A stretch of DNA of 64,000 nucleotides, from contig CM068313.1 in NCBI GenBank assembly GCA_034766995.1, positions 1,112,001-1,176,000 of the forward strand, read 5' to 3'. Positions 41,649-50,000 of the stretch are shown in pieces. The stretch is from Acanthacorydalis orientalis (taxonomy: Eukaryota > Arthropoda > Insecta > Megaloptera > Corydalidae). Below the pieces are notes generated by a model. The model did not search any database, had not been told where the DNA came from, and worked only from the letters and a program-made list of their open reading frames with translations. Each line of letters begins with the position of its first letter. Positions within the stretch are counted from its first letter, which is position 1. The translations under genes were made by a program, and so were the position numbers.

Positions 41649-43744
41649 GGATTAGAGAGCCAAACTCCCTCGAACATCACTCTCTGGTTTCCATTCATGT
41701 CCCGTAAGTCAACATATCGACTTATCATTCGTCGTGACTCATTATCGCACCGTATCTTGAAACATTTATTGCAAGATCAAAGCCGATAAAATTACTCACC
41801 AGACATTGTACGATTTAATCGTTCACCAAAAAAACAATGAAAACAATGCACCTGTCGTTAATCACGTAAATATTATTTTGAGCAGCGGATCATTTCAAGT
41901 TCAAGTCAATTCTATTGTTCGTAACTGTAAAATGTGTTATCATGATTATAATTCATCGTAATCAGATCTATAATCAATCTCAATATACACAGTCATTCCA
42001 TTATTTCGTTGACATTAAGCAGGATCAAAACACTGATTGAAAAATAACAAAAACAAAAACATTGCGATAAATTCGCAACGCACGCTTGATCAACAAATCA
42101 GCACGTATTTCATCAGAAATAGATGGCGATGCTTGTAATCTTCGACTGAAGACTGCAACTAGATCTCACTATTTACTAGTGTCAGCTGTACCACTAGGTC
42201 GCTGGTGTCCGAACCTTGTTTCTCTGCGCCACCCACAAGAATTTGTCACGGGTCGTGCGTAAGATCTAACGTTTATTAATATATTAGATTGGTAGGAAAA
42301 TAACTGCGGTTTATGTTTTCTGAATTCTAATCTTATTTTTTGTTTTCAACGAGTGTCATCACATCGTGTCCATGTTAATATTATTTTAAACAGGATTTTT
42401 CTGTCTGTATTTCGGTAACACCGACTTTGGTTTTGTTATTGATTTTGCTTTAAATTGGGCTATTGAGTTAATGATTGAGAAGAAACGAATAAGAGTACAT
42501 TTTTTGTACAAGTTCAAAATGGGTTCAAATTCTTTACAGCGATTTTGATTCATACAAATTCTTTTTAGATAATTATGACAATAAAAGTGTTTGAACTCAA
42601 AGAAAATGATCCAAACTAGACATTTTGTCATTATCAATCGCACTGATCGGCTTCTATATGCAATACTGTTCTCAAAAATCAACTTTTCATTCGCACCACA
42701 AACCATAATAAAGACCTTGATCAAAATTTTGTTCAATGATTGGTTTAGAATTTTCGATTGTTTCTCAATGACGTCATCGCCTTCATACCACAAAGTATGG
42801 AATAGTCTCTACATCAGGGTGGGCAACTTTATCGATAACAAGAGCCGCATATAATACATTTTTGAATGTTCAAGAGCCACAGAAAACATTATTTTAAAAT
42901 TGTATATTTATTCGGTTGGTAGAAAAATAATCGCAGCTTATGATCTTCGATTCATATTCAAAACCGCAATTATTCTCCTACCGATCTAATTTAAATAATA
43001 AAAAAATACAACTATATAGTGGTTGTACTCACCAAAGTCTCTATTCGGCGAAGACTTTGATTGAGGCTTCATTTTTGCAGTTAATAGTTTCATTTTTGGA
43101 GATATTTTTCTCAAAAACGTACACAGTAAACCGTCCCGAATTTGGTTTTATTGCATTCAGCAAGTCTTAATTAACAAAATTGTTTAGTTTCATATCTTTA
43201 TTAAAAATTGTTCACGACCCTAGAACCACTTTAAACAGCAGTTTGGTCGCATAATGCAGATTGATGTTTGAAAAGATAATGTGAATTACCTATTATTTAT
43301 TTATTTATATATATATATAAATAAATAATTTAATACATACTATACTAATGTAGATTAACAAAAAAGTTGAAAAAAAAATGGCAATGAAACCTAATACTAT
43401 TTCAGCAACTGCACAAAGTAGCTTGGAAGCAACAGTTTGCCCACTCTTGGTATGTACTGTTGCACTAGATCTAGTTTTCCTGTAAAAAAAAAATAAAACA
43501 CAATCGTTGACAATCGCGCGCATACACGGCACACGCTGCCTGGGATCACAAAATAAACAAGACACATTCGAGCGAACGACAAATTATTTATTTAAAAAGA
43601 AATACTTCAATATTCTTCTAATTAATTACAGTTTCTCTTTTCAGGTTATCGGATACCATACTGGACGATCTACTCGGTAAAATTACAAAAGAGTTCGAAA
43701 TAGACCGTTTCCTGGAAAGAATGTACGACGTAGAATTCAAGTAA
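11516..43744 (+). CDS. Twelve-exon, 715-residue protein of unrecognised family (possible centriolar/ciliary protein)
   Basis: Exons: 11516-11599, 23215-23517, 24786-24958, 25051-25171, 25241-25366, 25426-25569, 26399-26637, 26714-26900, 29525-29740, 35061-35170, 37780-38124, 43645-43744; total 2,148 bp. Every junction keeps phase. Intron 3 starts with GC (CAG then GCAAGT); the others are GT-AG. Start [20 protein letters not shown]; end [20 protein letters not shown] then [12 protein letters not shown]. No signal peptide or membrane segment. The N-terminal half is mixed helical ([36 protein letters not shown]); the middle is basic/acidic and probably disordered; the C-terminal helix pair is the best-ordered part. 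I do not recognise the family. A moonraker (KIAA0753)-like centriolar protein is a weak guess from the C-terminus and the upstream X-box. The introns hold satellites, foldbacks and an antisense LIM gene. Confidence 0.78.
11600..12329. other. Start of intron 1 of the 715-residue gene
   Basis: AT-rich intron DNA; no exon, repeat array or conserved motif recognised. Confidence 0.5.
12330..13285 (+). repeat. Satellite array, ~93-bp unit
   Basis: About ten tandem units. Consensus landmarks per unit: CCCATATCTCGACACA, GGCTTCTGTACAGATGTACG, a T-run, CTGTAG, and a GACATCCTGTGT block. Units are visibly diverged from one another. It passes directly into the 81-bp array at 13286 and shares its landmarks, so both derive from one ancestral satellite. 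It lies within intron 1 of the 715-residue gene. Confidence 0.92.
13286..20345 (+). repeat. Satellite array, 81-bp unit with a 12-unit higher-order repeat
   Basis: Roughly 85-90 head-to-tail units with landmarks CCCCATATCTAGATGTACAG, CCGAAAGGACGTAGGAAT, a T-run, AACACACTTCATACACTCTA and CCCTATAATACAA. Recurrent variants (GAGTTACTTCAAGCACTC; TACGCGGTCCTCCGAGAGG; TACTACCCC) recur in the same order about 972-973 bp apart: translations at 16735-17049 and 17708-18022 are identical, and the block at 18176 recurs at 19148. That equals twelve 81-bp units. Units at the right edge (20160-20345) are more diverged, as at the edge of a homogenising satellite. Confidence 0.95.
20346..20744. other. Intron 1 DNA between two repeat arrays
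   Basis: AT-rich, no feature recognised. Confidence 0.5.
20745..23035 (+). repeat. Tandem repeat family, ~490-510 bp unit
   Basis: The landmark ACGACCTACAGTATGCAAAT recurs near 20920, 21430 and 21923, with a variant (CAGTGTGCAAAT) near 22907; spacings are about 510, 492 and 2 x 492 bp. Other shared blocks are GAAATTCTTCAAAAACG, TGATGAAAAAGTTCA and CAACGATCGGAGAGCGA. About four and a half diverged copies; the block expected near 22400 is replaced by unrelated AT-rich DNA. No coding frame. Confidence 0.85.
23690..23875. mobile_element. Short MITE of the TTTCACAAA family
   Basis: Left end CTAAATTCACTTTCACAAAT, right end GAATTCGTTTGTGAAAATGG. Internal GATTTCGATGGCAATGCCA resembles the internal motif of the 7.2-kb copy. 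It lies in intron 2 of the 715-residue gene. Confidence 0.5.
24090..24570. repeat. Degenerate GGTCAGGTCAGAT-type simple-sequence region
   Basis: Irregular repeats of (A/G)GGTCAG, AGATCAGAT and TTAGGTC, ending in CAGGTAAGGTCAGGTCAG. It is too irregular for an exact unit. It resembles TCAGG/TTAGG-type sequence but is not a clean telomere tract. Confidence 0.5.
25645..25770. mobile_element. Fragment of the GGCGGCGTG / TTGTTCATGTAAAC repeat
   Basis: Matches the arms of the element at 5352-6362 over about 110 bp (GGCGGCGTGCTCGGCTGACA, TTGTTCATGTAAAC, AGTGATCATGG, CCGTGCTCGCTGCTTGG). It preserves the uninterrupted site of the hAT insertion at 5412. It lies in intron 6 of the 715-residue gene. Confidence 0.6.
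25771..26398. other. Rest of intron 6 of the 715-residue gene
   Basis: AT-rich; nothing recognised before the acceptor ACTTTCAG at 26391-26398. Confidence 0.5.
26914..28135 (+). repeat. (TA)n-linked tandem repeats, ~170-200 bp units
   Basis: Four copies, near 26985, 27565, 27790 and 28010, of a block with GGTGACGACTATTTTG, TATTCCGTGTAAAATGT, TGATAAACAACGATTAAAAG and CTGGAAACAATTGAAAATC, each flanked by long TA tracts. A GA-run follows the first TA tract at 26950-26972. The unit looks spread by recombination between TA tracts. It lies in intron 8 of the 715-residue gene. Confidence 0.8.
27112..27480. mobile_element. Pogo/Tigger-like MITE
   Basis: Left end CACTCGATTTACGCGGACTT, right end TCCGCGTAAATCTAGGGACG, an imperfect inverted repeat. 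Internal TACGCGG motifs. A longer relative with the same ends is at 41022-41553. It sits between TA-linked repeat units. Confidence 0.55.
28136..29094. other. Intron 8 of the 715-residue gene
   Basis: AT-rich with scattered short inverted motifs (GTGATAGT, TCTCTGTGTATGTAGG near 28390-28510). No exon recognised. Confidence 0.5.
29095..29300 (-). repeat. Isolated diverged satellite copies
   Basis: Two diverged units with GCAGTGTCTGAACTTTACTAG then an A-run and CGCACAGATG, and CTAGATACGGGCCTGTATGAT. Same orientation as the 10-kb copies, opposite to the main array. Confidence 0.65.
29764..29769 (-). terminator. Candidate poly(A) signal of the LIM gene
   Basis: TTTATT on plus, AATAAA on minus, about 105 bp beyond the LIM stop codon and only 24 bp from the donor of exon 9 of the opposite-strand host gene. 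Confidence 0.5.
29873..32032 (-). CDS. Three-LIM-domain protein, nested antisense in intron 9 of the 715-residue gene
   Basis: Exons 32032-31985, 31630-31460, 30606-30376, 29947-29873; introns GT-AG, all phase 0, 174 residues. Start [16 protein letters not shown]; end [12 protein letters not shown]. Zinc ligands validate the model. LIM1: C6, C9, C26, H29, C32, C35, C52, C55 (C26 where His is usual). LIM2: C64, C67, H84, H87, C90, C93, C111, D114. LIM3: C123, C126, H143, C146, C149, C152, C170, C173; the last three come from exon 4, confirming that small exon. Spacing and phrases such as [18 protein letters not shown] resemble the FHL and paxillin/PINCH groups: protein-binding scaffolds at the cytoskeleton or in transcription complexes. 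No other domain is present, so it is a LIM-only protein; the exact family is uncertain. Confidence 0.85.
32162..32320. mobile_element. TIR MITE, ACTAGATCTCACTAGT family
   Basis: Left arm ACTGCAACTAGATCTCACTA, right arm ACTAGTGAGATCTAGTTCTA (near-perfect inverted repeats). A more diverged copy follows at about 32393-32545 and an isolated end at 42150-42185. Noncoding. Confidence 0.6.
32701..32777. mobile_element. Solo ~77-bp mariner-ITR hairpin
   Basis: Left TAGGTCGATAGAAAAATAAT, right CCGCAATTATTTTCCTACCG: two mariner ends almost back-to-back with no transposase DNA between. Same design as the tandem array at 60551-61165. Confidence 0.7.
32778..35060. other. Intron 9 of the 715-residue gene, distal part
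   Basis: Two kilobases of AT-rich DNA containing the promoter side of the LIM gene at its left end; no repeat family, exon or element recognised. Confidence 0.5.
35625..36505. repeat. Long inverted repeat (foldback) around a (TA)n core
   Basis: The left arm (about 35625-35870) and right arm (about 36240-36505) are reverse complements with few mismatches: GCTTATTGACAACCATATTG, TTTCTGACATTCATTGTTGT, ACATATTCTAAAAAAAA and ATACATATTTTCG appear on the left and inverted on the right. The centre holds 160 bp of unpaired DNA and (TA)n at 36061-36240. It lies in intron 10 of the 715-residue gene. Confidence 0.85.
36506..37779. other. Distal intron 10, with an unexplained CpG-richer stretch
   Basis: From about 36590 to 37440 base composition is GC/CpG-richer than other introns and contains CCAAT-box motifs (GATTGGTTG near 36897, TGATTGGTG near 36947) overlapping an X-box-like GTTGCTATGGTTAC at 36902-36915. 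No open exon is recognised. It could be an internal promoter or an unknown element. Confidence 0.4.
38125..38784. other. Proximal intron 11 of the 715-residue gene
   Basis: The first ~120 bp are very GC-rich. A short copy of the CGAAATGCGCACAAGCAACG MITE motif is at about 38298. Otherwise AT-rich with nothing recognised. Confidence 0.5.
38785..38862 (+). repeat. tRNA-like sequence / SINE head
   Basis: Box A-like TAGCTAGGCGG at 38797 and box B-like GGTTCGGTTCT at 38831, about tRNA spacing, followed by TTTTTTT. A clean cloverleaf was not built by eye, so it is called a tRNA-derived SINE head or tRNA pseudogene rather than a tRNA. Confidence 0.35.
39455..40955. repeat. ~1.5-kb near-perfect palindrome (foldback) with a (TA)n centre
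   Basis: Left arm 39455 to about 40065, right arm about 40380 to 40955, reverse complements over about 600 bp. ATGATGCAATTTTTTGTACA on the left pairs with TGTACAAAAAATTGCATCAT on the right; GTAACCTTGATTGTACTTAC pairs with its inverse near 40395. The centre, 40064-40385, is TA/TG-interrupted microsatellite, itself self-complementary. The left arm has a small duplication of AAAATCGCTGTTCCTTTT. It lies in intron 11; identical frames on both strands are a by-product of the symmetry. Confidence 0.92.
41022..41553. mobile_element. Pogo/Tigger-like nonautonomous element
   Basis: Ends TCCCTCAATTTACGCGGGA and CGTAAATTGAGGGA are inverted repeats; 532 bp, noncoding, with several internal TTTACGCGG motifs. 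It inserts next to CA/TA simple sequence. Related to 27112-27480. Confidence 0.65.
41584..41647. repeat. (TA)n microsatellite
   Basis: About 60 bp of TA repeat, next to a TATG-type run at 41568-41582. A similar 55-bp tract is at 40951-41004. Confidence 0.95.
42284..42610. mobile_element. Mariner fragment with one inverted repeat
   Basis: TTAGATTGGTAGGAAAATAA at 42284 after a TA. The following 300 bp share TTCTGTCTGTATTTCGGTAA and CGACTTTGGTTTTGTTA with the inverted strand of the element at 45743-46240. The right end is not clear. Confidence 0.5.
42911..42989. mobile_element. Solo ~79-bp mariner-ITR hairpin
   Basis: TTCGGTTGGTAGAAAAATAA ... TTCTCCTACCGATCTAA: two mariner ends closely apposed. 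It is inserted in or beside a hAT-like end (CAGGGTGGGCAACTTTATCG near 42815). Confidence 0.65.
43397..43479 (-). CDS. Candidate alternative last exon of the dsRBD gene
   Basis: After a strong acceptor (T-run then ACAG) the minus strand encodes [20 protein letters not shown] then FVQLLK and a stop. The 2-base lead-in matches the phase-1 donor at 46955, so it could replace the dsRBD exon at 44164-44067. Minus-strand AATAAA motifs lie about 100 bp further on. Speculative: a 26-codon open stretch could be chance. Confidence 0.25.
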
Positions 43745-43948
43745 CTTAGTTCCGGAGCGACGTTTTGTTTTCATTTCATTATTTATTTATTTTTTGGTTG
43801 CAAATATCGAACTTTTCTTCCGTCCGTTTGTGTGTTTTTGTGTACGACGATCGGTCATCGAATGCAGCTACAAATACATGTTTTGTCAAAACATCGTGTC
43901 TCTATATTAACCATTGGCTTCGTCGAAACAAAAAAAAAATAATATCAT

Positions 43949-43954
43949 AATAAA
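43949..43954 (+). terminator. Candidate poly(A) signal of the 715-residue gene
   Basis: AATAAA about 205 bp after the stop codon at 43742-43744, in an A/T-rich trailer. Confidence 0.5.
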
Positions 43955-44001
43955 CTCACGAAATCCACGTTGTTTTAAATGTAAAACACTTTTTTTTCTT
44001 G

Positions 44002-44007
44002 TTTAAT
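44002..44007 (-). terminator. Candidate poly(A) signal of the dsRBD gene
   Basis: TTTAAT on plus is ATTAAA on minus, about 60 bp past the stop at 44067-44069. The convergent gene's signal is only 48 bp away. Confidence 0.4.
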
Positions 44008-44066
44008 TCACTAATACTACCGTTAAACATAAATTATTCGATTGGTTTGCTGGATGCTGATCAAGT

Positions 44067-47000
44067 TCAGTTTATTTTTGGCTCTTCGGGAGGATACTGG
44101 ATACTGTATAGTTTTTCCATTGCTGCTTTGGCACAGTTCTTTTTGGCGACTTTTTTATTAGGACCTGAAAAGAATCATTGAAACGTGACTGCATCGCCTC
44201 TGCTGAGGATGTCGTCCTTATCTAGATTATTATGTATGGAATTTTGAATAAAATTGGAAATAATTCCGGAAAAGTGAATAATTTATAACCAAAAAATACA
44301 TACTCAGCGAATTGTAAAAGAATAACACGGAAATCGAACTTGTTTCAATACAATTCTAACGCCGGCTTAATTCACTTCCATAAATCACAAAAAAAATCTT
44401 AACAAAAATGTTCAATAAATGGTCACTGCTTATACGCTTTTCGATGACAATGCCAGCATATTCAAAGATAAGAAAAAAAAGTTTCTGGCCGTGCGGAATA
44501 GGAATTAGGCCAGATGTCGATCGACGGATCGTTTGTGACACTGGCACTCGAATAATAATCATTTTTAAACAAGCAGGCTATACAAAACAAAAATCAACAG
44601 ACTTATTTATTACATTAAACGCCTTCCAACGCTAAATAATCTAGTCACTCGTGCATAATAGAGAAGTGAATGAATTCAGTAGCACTGTGACTAGATAAAA
44701 CACTTTTCAAGCAATTCACATGACTTTAAATTATCGTAGAGGGCTAAGGTACAGGAAAATAGAAAAATAATAATACGAAAATAAAAAAAAAACAAATGTG
44801 ATTTTTTGTAACTTGTCGCTCTTAGGGTGCGCATCGTCATCGAAATGCGCTCGAGCAAGAATCAAAAACAATTGAACATTTTTGATAAGAAAACTTTTTG
44901 TGGTTTGTACACTGACGAAATAAATTTGTGAACCGGAATTTACTGACGCTTGATGTGATACAAGTATGCGGTTGTGTAGTTTATATACGAATATGTAAAC
45001 AAAATGTCATAGCTAACTATTTCATTATTCGTTCAATGCACGGCATGCTTAGACGAAAAACTGAAAGTAAACAACGTTGCACGCAGCAATTAACAAGTGA
45101 GAGAAGCTATCTCCGACGCCTCCTATGAACATCAATCTATCCCTTTTTATTGGAAATACATATTAAAAACTCGGAACGACTGAATATTCTATTTTAACTC
45201 GTACTGTTTTGTTTTATCCCCGTCGCCTTTCAACTAAATATTAATATTTACATATATTGAAATTAATTTACATGATGATTCATATGCAGATAATTAGAGA
45301 CGTATGAATCAAATTAATTCGTACAAATAAAAGATACGTATTCAATTAAATTTTATGAACATACAAATGACTTTCCAGTCCGCATTTATATACAATGCCG
45401 AGTTCTGACATTGTAACTCTAAATTCACCCTCGCAAATCAACTCTTTCATCCGGTCACCAAAATGTTTCCGGATCAAAAATGGTCGATGAATCAAACGTG
45501 AGTTACTGACTTTTTTTTGATCGGGAAGTTTCTAGTTTCTGGTCAGAAAAGAATTCATCTATGAAAATTTGTATGACTAATGTCAGATTTGGATACGTTA
45601 CGACCGAAATATAGGAACTTGAATAGAATTTAGAAAAAATGTTTTTCCTTTCTTCAAAATCATCGAATCAACATTAATAGAATATGATGTTTTGATGATC
45701 TTTGTCATTTTGGATCGTGTAAATGTCTACGCTCCACTGTTATTAGGTTGATAGAAAAATAATTGCGGTTTTTGACCTTAAAATTCAAATACATGTCGAG
45801 CTTTCTTGATTTTCCTAGTTGTTTTATAAGTGGTCCAGAACTGTTAGATAACTAATCCCCTCGGTTGGTCGTTATGGACTGAAGGACGACCGTGACCTTC
45901 TTCAAGGCTCTCGTAAATTTTTTGCACCGCCGTACATTCTCTACACTACCCCGTACCAAAAACATCGTTCAGTTTACAAGCAGTTTTCATTGCTTCACCA
46001 CCAGTTTAGAACTCGTACAAAAAATTACTCTTATTTACTTCTTTCCCATCTTTAATTCAATAGCCCGATTTGAACCAAATTAATAACAAAACCAAAGTCG
46101 ATGTTACCAAAATACAGACAGAAAAATGCACTTTAAAATGATATTAACATGAACACAGTGAAATGACATTCTCATTAAAACAAAAAAAATAAGATTAGAA
46201 TTAAGAAAAAAACAACGCAATTATTTTCCTACCATCCTAACAGTTTCGGAACGCGTGCCATGTTCAAGCAGACATTACAGTCTCTAACATCTACCTGATG
46301 ATCGTAGATATAAAAACACACCGTTATAATTTTATTAACCAACCATACAGAAGTATCAGTCAAATTGTACAAATATTGACTCTAATAATTTCGAAGTGTT
46401 CGGTTCGATTAATAAATGGATGGTAAAAGAAAAAAAATTAACCGAATCTAAAACAACGAATTCATTTCGACGGGCAAAGACAGTACGGTCACACAACATC
46501 CGGGTCGGTAAAAAATGAAAAGAAAAAAAAAGTACAAAGACAAAAATCTTGTCAAGAATAAAAACGTACCTAGGCGGCTGTCGACACTGTCCAGAAACAT
46601 GCGAAATGTCAGTGTACGAAATTCCGAGCCAACTTGATCTTCAAATGAGACTCAAAAATATAGTTTCTAATATGTTGAATGGAATCAATGTTTTAATACG
46701 ATAGGTGGCTGGGAAGAAGTTACATGCGAGTAAGGCGGTGTTATATTTACAAAACAACGTCGAGAAATAAAATCAGAGGAGTTATGCAATCTCGACGTTT
46801 GTTTATCGGGCGAGAAGTAGATTGTAAAACGCGATGACGGTCCGGTTAACTGAACCATCTTTCGGTTATGAGATTGCGATTATAAAATACACTTTAAACG
46901 TGGAAAAAACAATGTAAAATTTTATACGAAACATGTTAAAAGCGGATTACCTACCTGAACCATAGATAGTTTCGCCGTCGATGACCAACTTAACAGTAAA

Positions 47001-50000
47001 GGTAATATTCGGAGGATTCCCTTCCGAACTGAAGTCTTCCATGAAGACGCCCGGACGCATCTGATGCAGCAGCATGAGCGGATGCATCGACGCGGCGTTC
47101 TCCGGCAGCTGCTTCGCCGGTTTCGCCTGAGTGAGCTTGTTGTTGACCTTCGCGAGGTTCTCCGGCGGCACGAAATCGCCCTCGTCCTGCCACGAGTCCA
47201 TCAGTTTGAACAGGGCGAACGACGCGAGGTGACACCACGACACGTCGTCCGCGTCGTCGGTCTCCATCGTCGACTCGGTCGGATTCGCCGCGTTCGGATT
47301 GAACTTGATCTTTCCGCAGATGTAGTTCTTCATCGCCGCCTCGGCCGCTTTCTGTTTCGCGGCGTTCTTCGAGATGCCGACGCCTTTGAACACCTGCTGG
47401 CCGATGTGAACGGACACTTCGTACTTGCCGCCGGACGAGCCGGTATCATCGAATCGAAGGTTCGGTCCGCCGCACAGTTCGTTCAGGACCATCAGCGCGT
47501 TCTTCGGTCGGACGAGTTTTCCTATACGCTTGTTGCGGCGCTCGCGTCGTTCTTTTTTACTGATTGGATTTTCTGCTTGAAAATAGAAAGATCTCGATCA
47601 GAATGCAGTGAGGAGAAACACGTGCGCGCGAACTCCGCAATTTCATTCTAGTTCAGTCGATCGGTTCACATAGCTCCACCAGGGTTTTTTTTTTATTTAT
47701 CTACTTGACGAGCTTCAAATTTGCGCAGTGATTTGTCATCATATAAAATGTCAAATTGTGTAAACAAGTAGAATAGAACCATTTACATATTACAAACAAA
47801 TGATAGTGCATCATCGATAAAAGAAGAAAAATTTATTAAACAAACGAAAAGTTGTTATGAAAAAAAAGGATGTTCTAATTATACCCTAGCCTGCTATTGA
47901 TTTCTAAGAAAGATGTGTTCGGAGAAAAGTATGCGACGAAATGCGTCAACTGACGAACGTCCGTCGCATATTTGAACGCGCCGAATCGAAAATCCAAATT
48001 GGTCTCGAGAAACAGGCGGTTTTCGAATAAAAATGCGTGACAGAACGAGACCTATTCCCCCGTGTTTCATACTTTGCATCAATTTTTTTTTCATTTTGTT
48101 TTCGCCTGGTTATCTTAGATTTCCAGCACTGGGAAGATAACTACGTGTGTGATCAAGTAGACAATGCATGACAATCAGTAAACGATGGCAAAACACTAAT
48201 TTTATGTACAAATATGGATAACTTGATAATCTGCAACACAAGCAATACGTTGATAAAAGATAACTGAAGGAAAAAACTGGCACATAATCGGAGTGCTTAG
48301 ACTAGAAGATAAGGACTGATGAGGTCACGTTCATTCTGGTTATCTGTGCCGGTCAGTATTTGGCACACTGGTATATTGGATGTCAGGCTTGAGACTCATG
48401 AAGTATGGATAAAGATTAAACAAATGGTTGTCTACTCTTACCGATCAGTCTTTTGAGATCATTACTGGTCGTACAGGTCAGGAAGAAGTTGTCTTCGTGG
48501 CCACTCTAGCGCACACTTGGATAAATTGAGAATAGTGTGTTCCATCGAGCAACTAAGAGAAAAATGTTCCATTTCTTGGCGAAAATTGTTGATAAAGGAG
48601 ACCTTCGGATTATTTCAGAGACGAGAGTCGAGCAATCGGCGGGGCGTGGGAGCATTCGAGAATCGCCCGGGTGTACGGCAGGAGATGACTTTTTTTGGTC
48701 AAATGTCACACATCTAGAAGGTACTCTTACTAATATAACAAGACATAGTGTAGCTGGGTCCCTGGAATGTATCGTTTGGAAGTCAAATTTACCGAGGATA
48801 AACGAATTTTTTTTCTCCGAACGACCAAAGTCAGGATCCAAAACAAATGCGAATCGCGTTGCACTTTTCGTGGACCGAGTGTACACACAAAAACGAACAT
48901 AACGGTGCTCGCTCGGCCACGAACCGACTGAATCAAACGAGTGACTAGAAAAAACTCATTTTACATACTTTTTTTAGGCTGTTCGTCTTCCGTATCTACC
49001 GGCATCGCATCGTCCTCTTCCATCTTGAGATCATTCGTCGGCGTTATCGGTTCAACCTTCGGCTGTTTCATAATCGATTTCAGCGGCGTCGCCTGCTGCT
49101 GCTGCGTCGGCATTTGGATTAATGGCGACTCTGCCGTTTTGAACTAATGCATGGAGGCAAACATTCGTATCTTCATTGTAGATTTTTTGTTACCATACCT
49201 CATACTACACAAGGTTCACCTTATCGGCTGTGCGCACGAGTATAGGTGAATGTGACTGACACAACCGCGTTACGATCGGAGCTCGTTATCGGAACGGGGC
49301 GTCCGTTTCGAACCGGCGTGTCAACGTGAACACGGCCGCTCCGTCGATAACGAAGTCCGATTCTAACGCAGCCCTTGCACTATTCACACTTTTCATAAAT
49401 AACATATATGAATTTAAACATTGTTTTGAGCTTAAATATCGACACTCGGGGCGCACGGGCGCCGGCGGACACCGGCGCCCGTGCGTGATTCGCTAATCTT
49501 TAGACATGCACCGACAACATTAGACCTTCGGCCCGGTTCTCGAAAGCATTCTCTTTACGTTAAAAGAAAAACGCGCCTAACGGTGAAATTAAGTTCAACT
49601 GGCATGTTTGAAGTTCAATATATTAAATTTTGAACGAAGTGCCTATACTTCAAGCGAGCACATTGCCCAGGCCCTGCATAGAATCATAGGTGACAACAAC
49701 TTCAAGCAGAAAATATATCTGAAAAAAATGGACGAACAAAATAAAAAATAAAAATCTTCACATAAAAACCTTATTGAATGTTTCATACACGAGAAGCGTA
49801 TGAAAAGGTTCACAGTCGTCTCTTCACGTGCCAAAAACATTTAGCAATTATTCTAAGCGCATTTCAGTGTCTCTCTAGACGTCCCTCGCGGTTCAGCGGC
49901 GCAGGTGACACTCGTAGTATTTTTTTTTTTTAAAAAAAAAGGAAAATGGAGCGAGGTGAATTAGAACAATACTTCAACCGAATAAAACATTTACAATTAA

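Noticed and set aside
46570..46605. Small dsRBD exon before a stop
   Set aside because: Would end the protein after a few residues; the exon at 44164-44067 completes the dsRBD fold in the same phase.
47064..47651. 195-codon plus-strand frame
   Set aside because: Antisense shadow of the large dsRBD exon; Arg/Leu/His-rich, no family.
48506..48902. Overlapping frames of 121-126 codons on both strands
   Set aside because: No splice context, no recognisable motif, composition like the rest of the intron.
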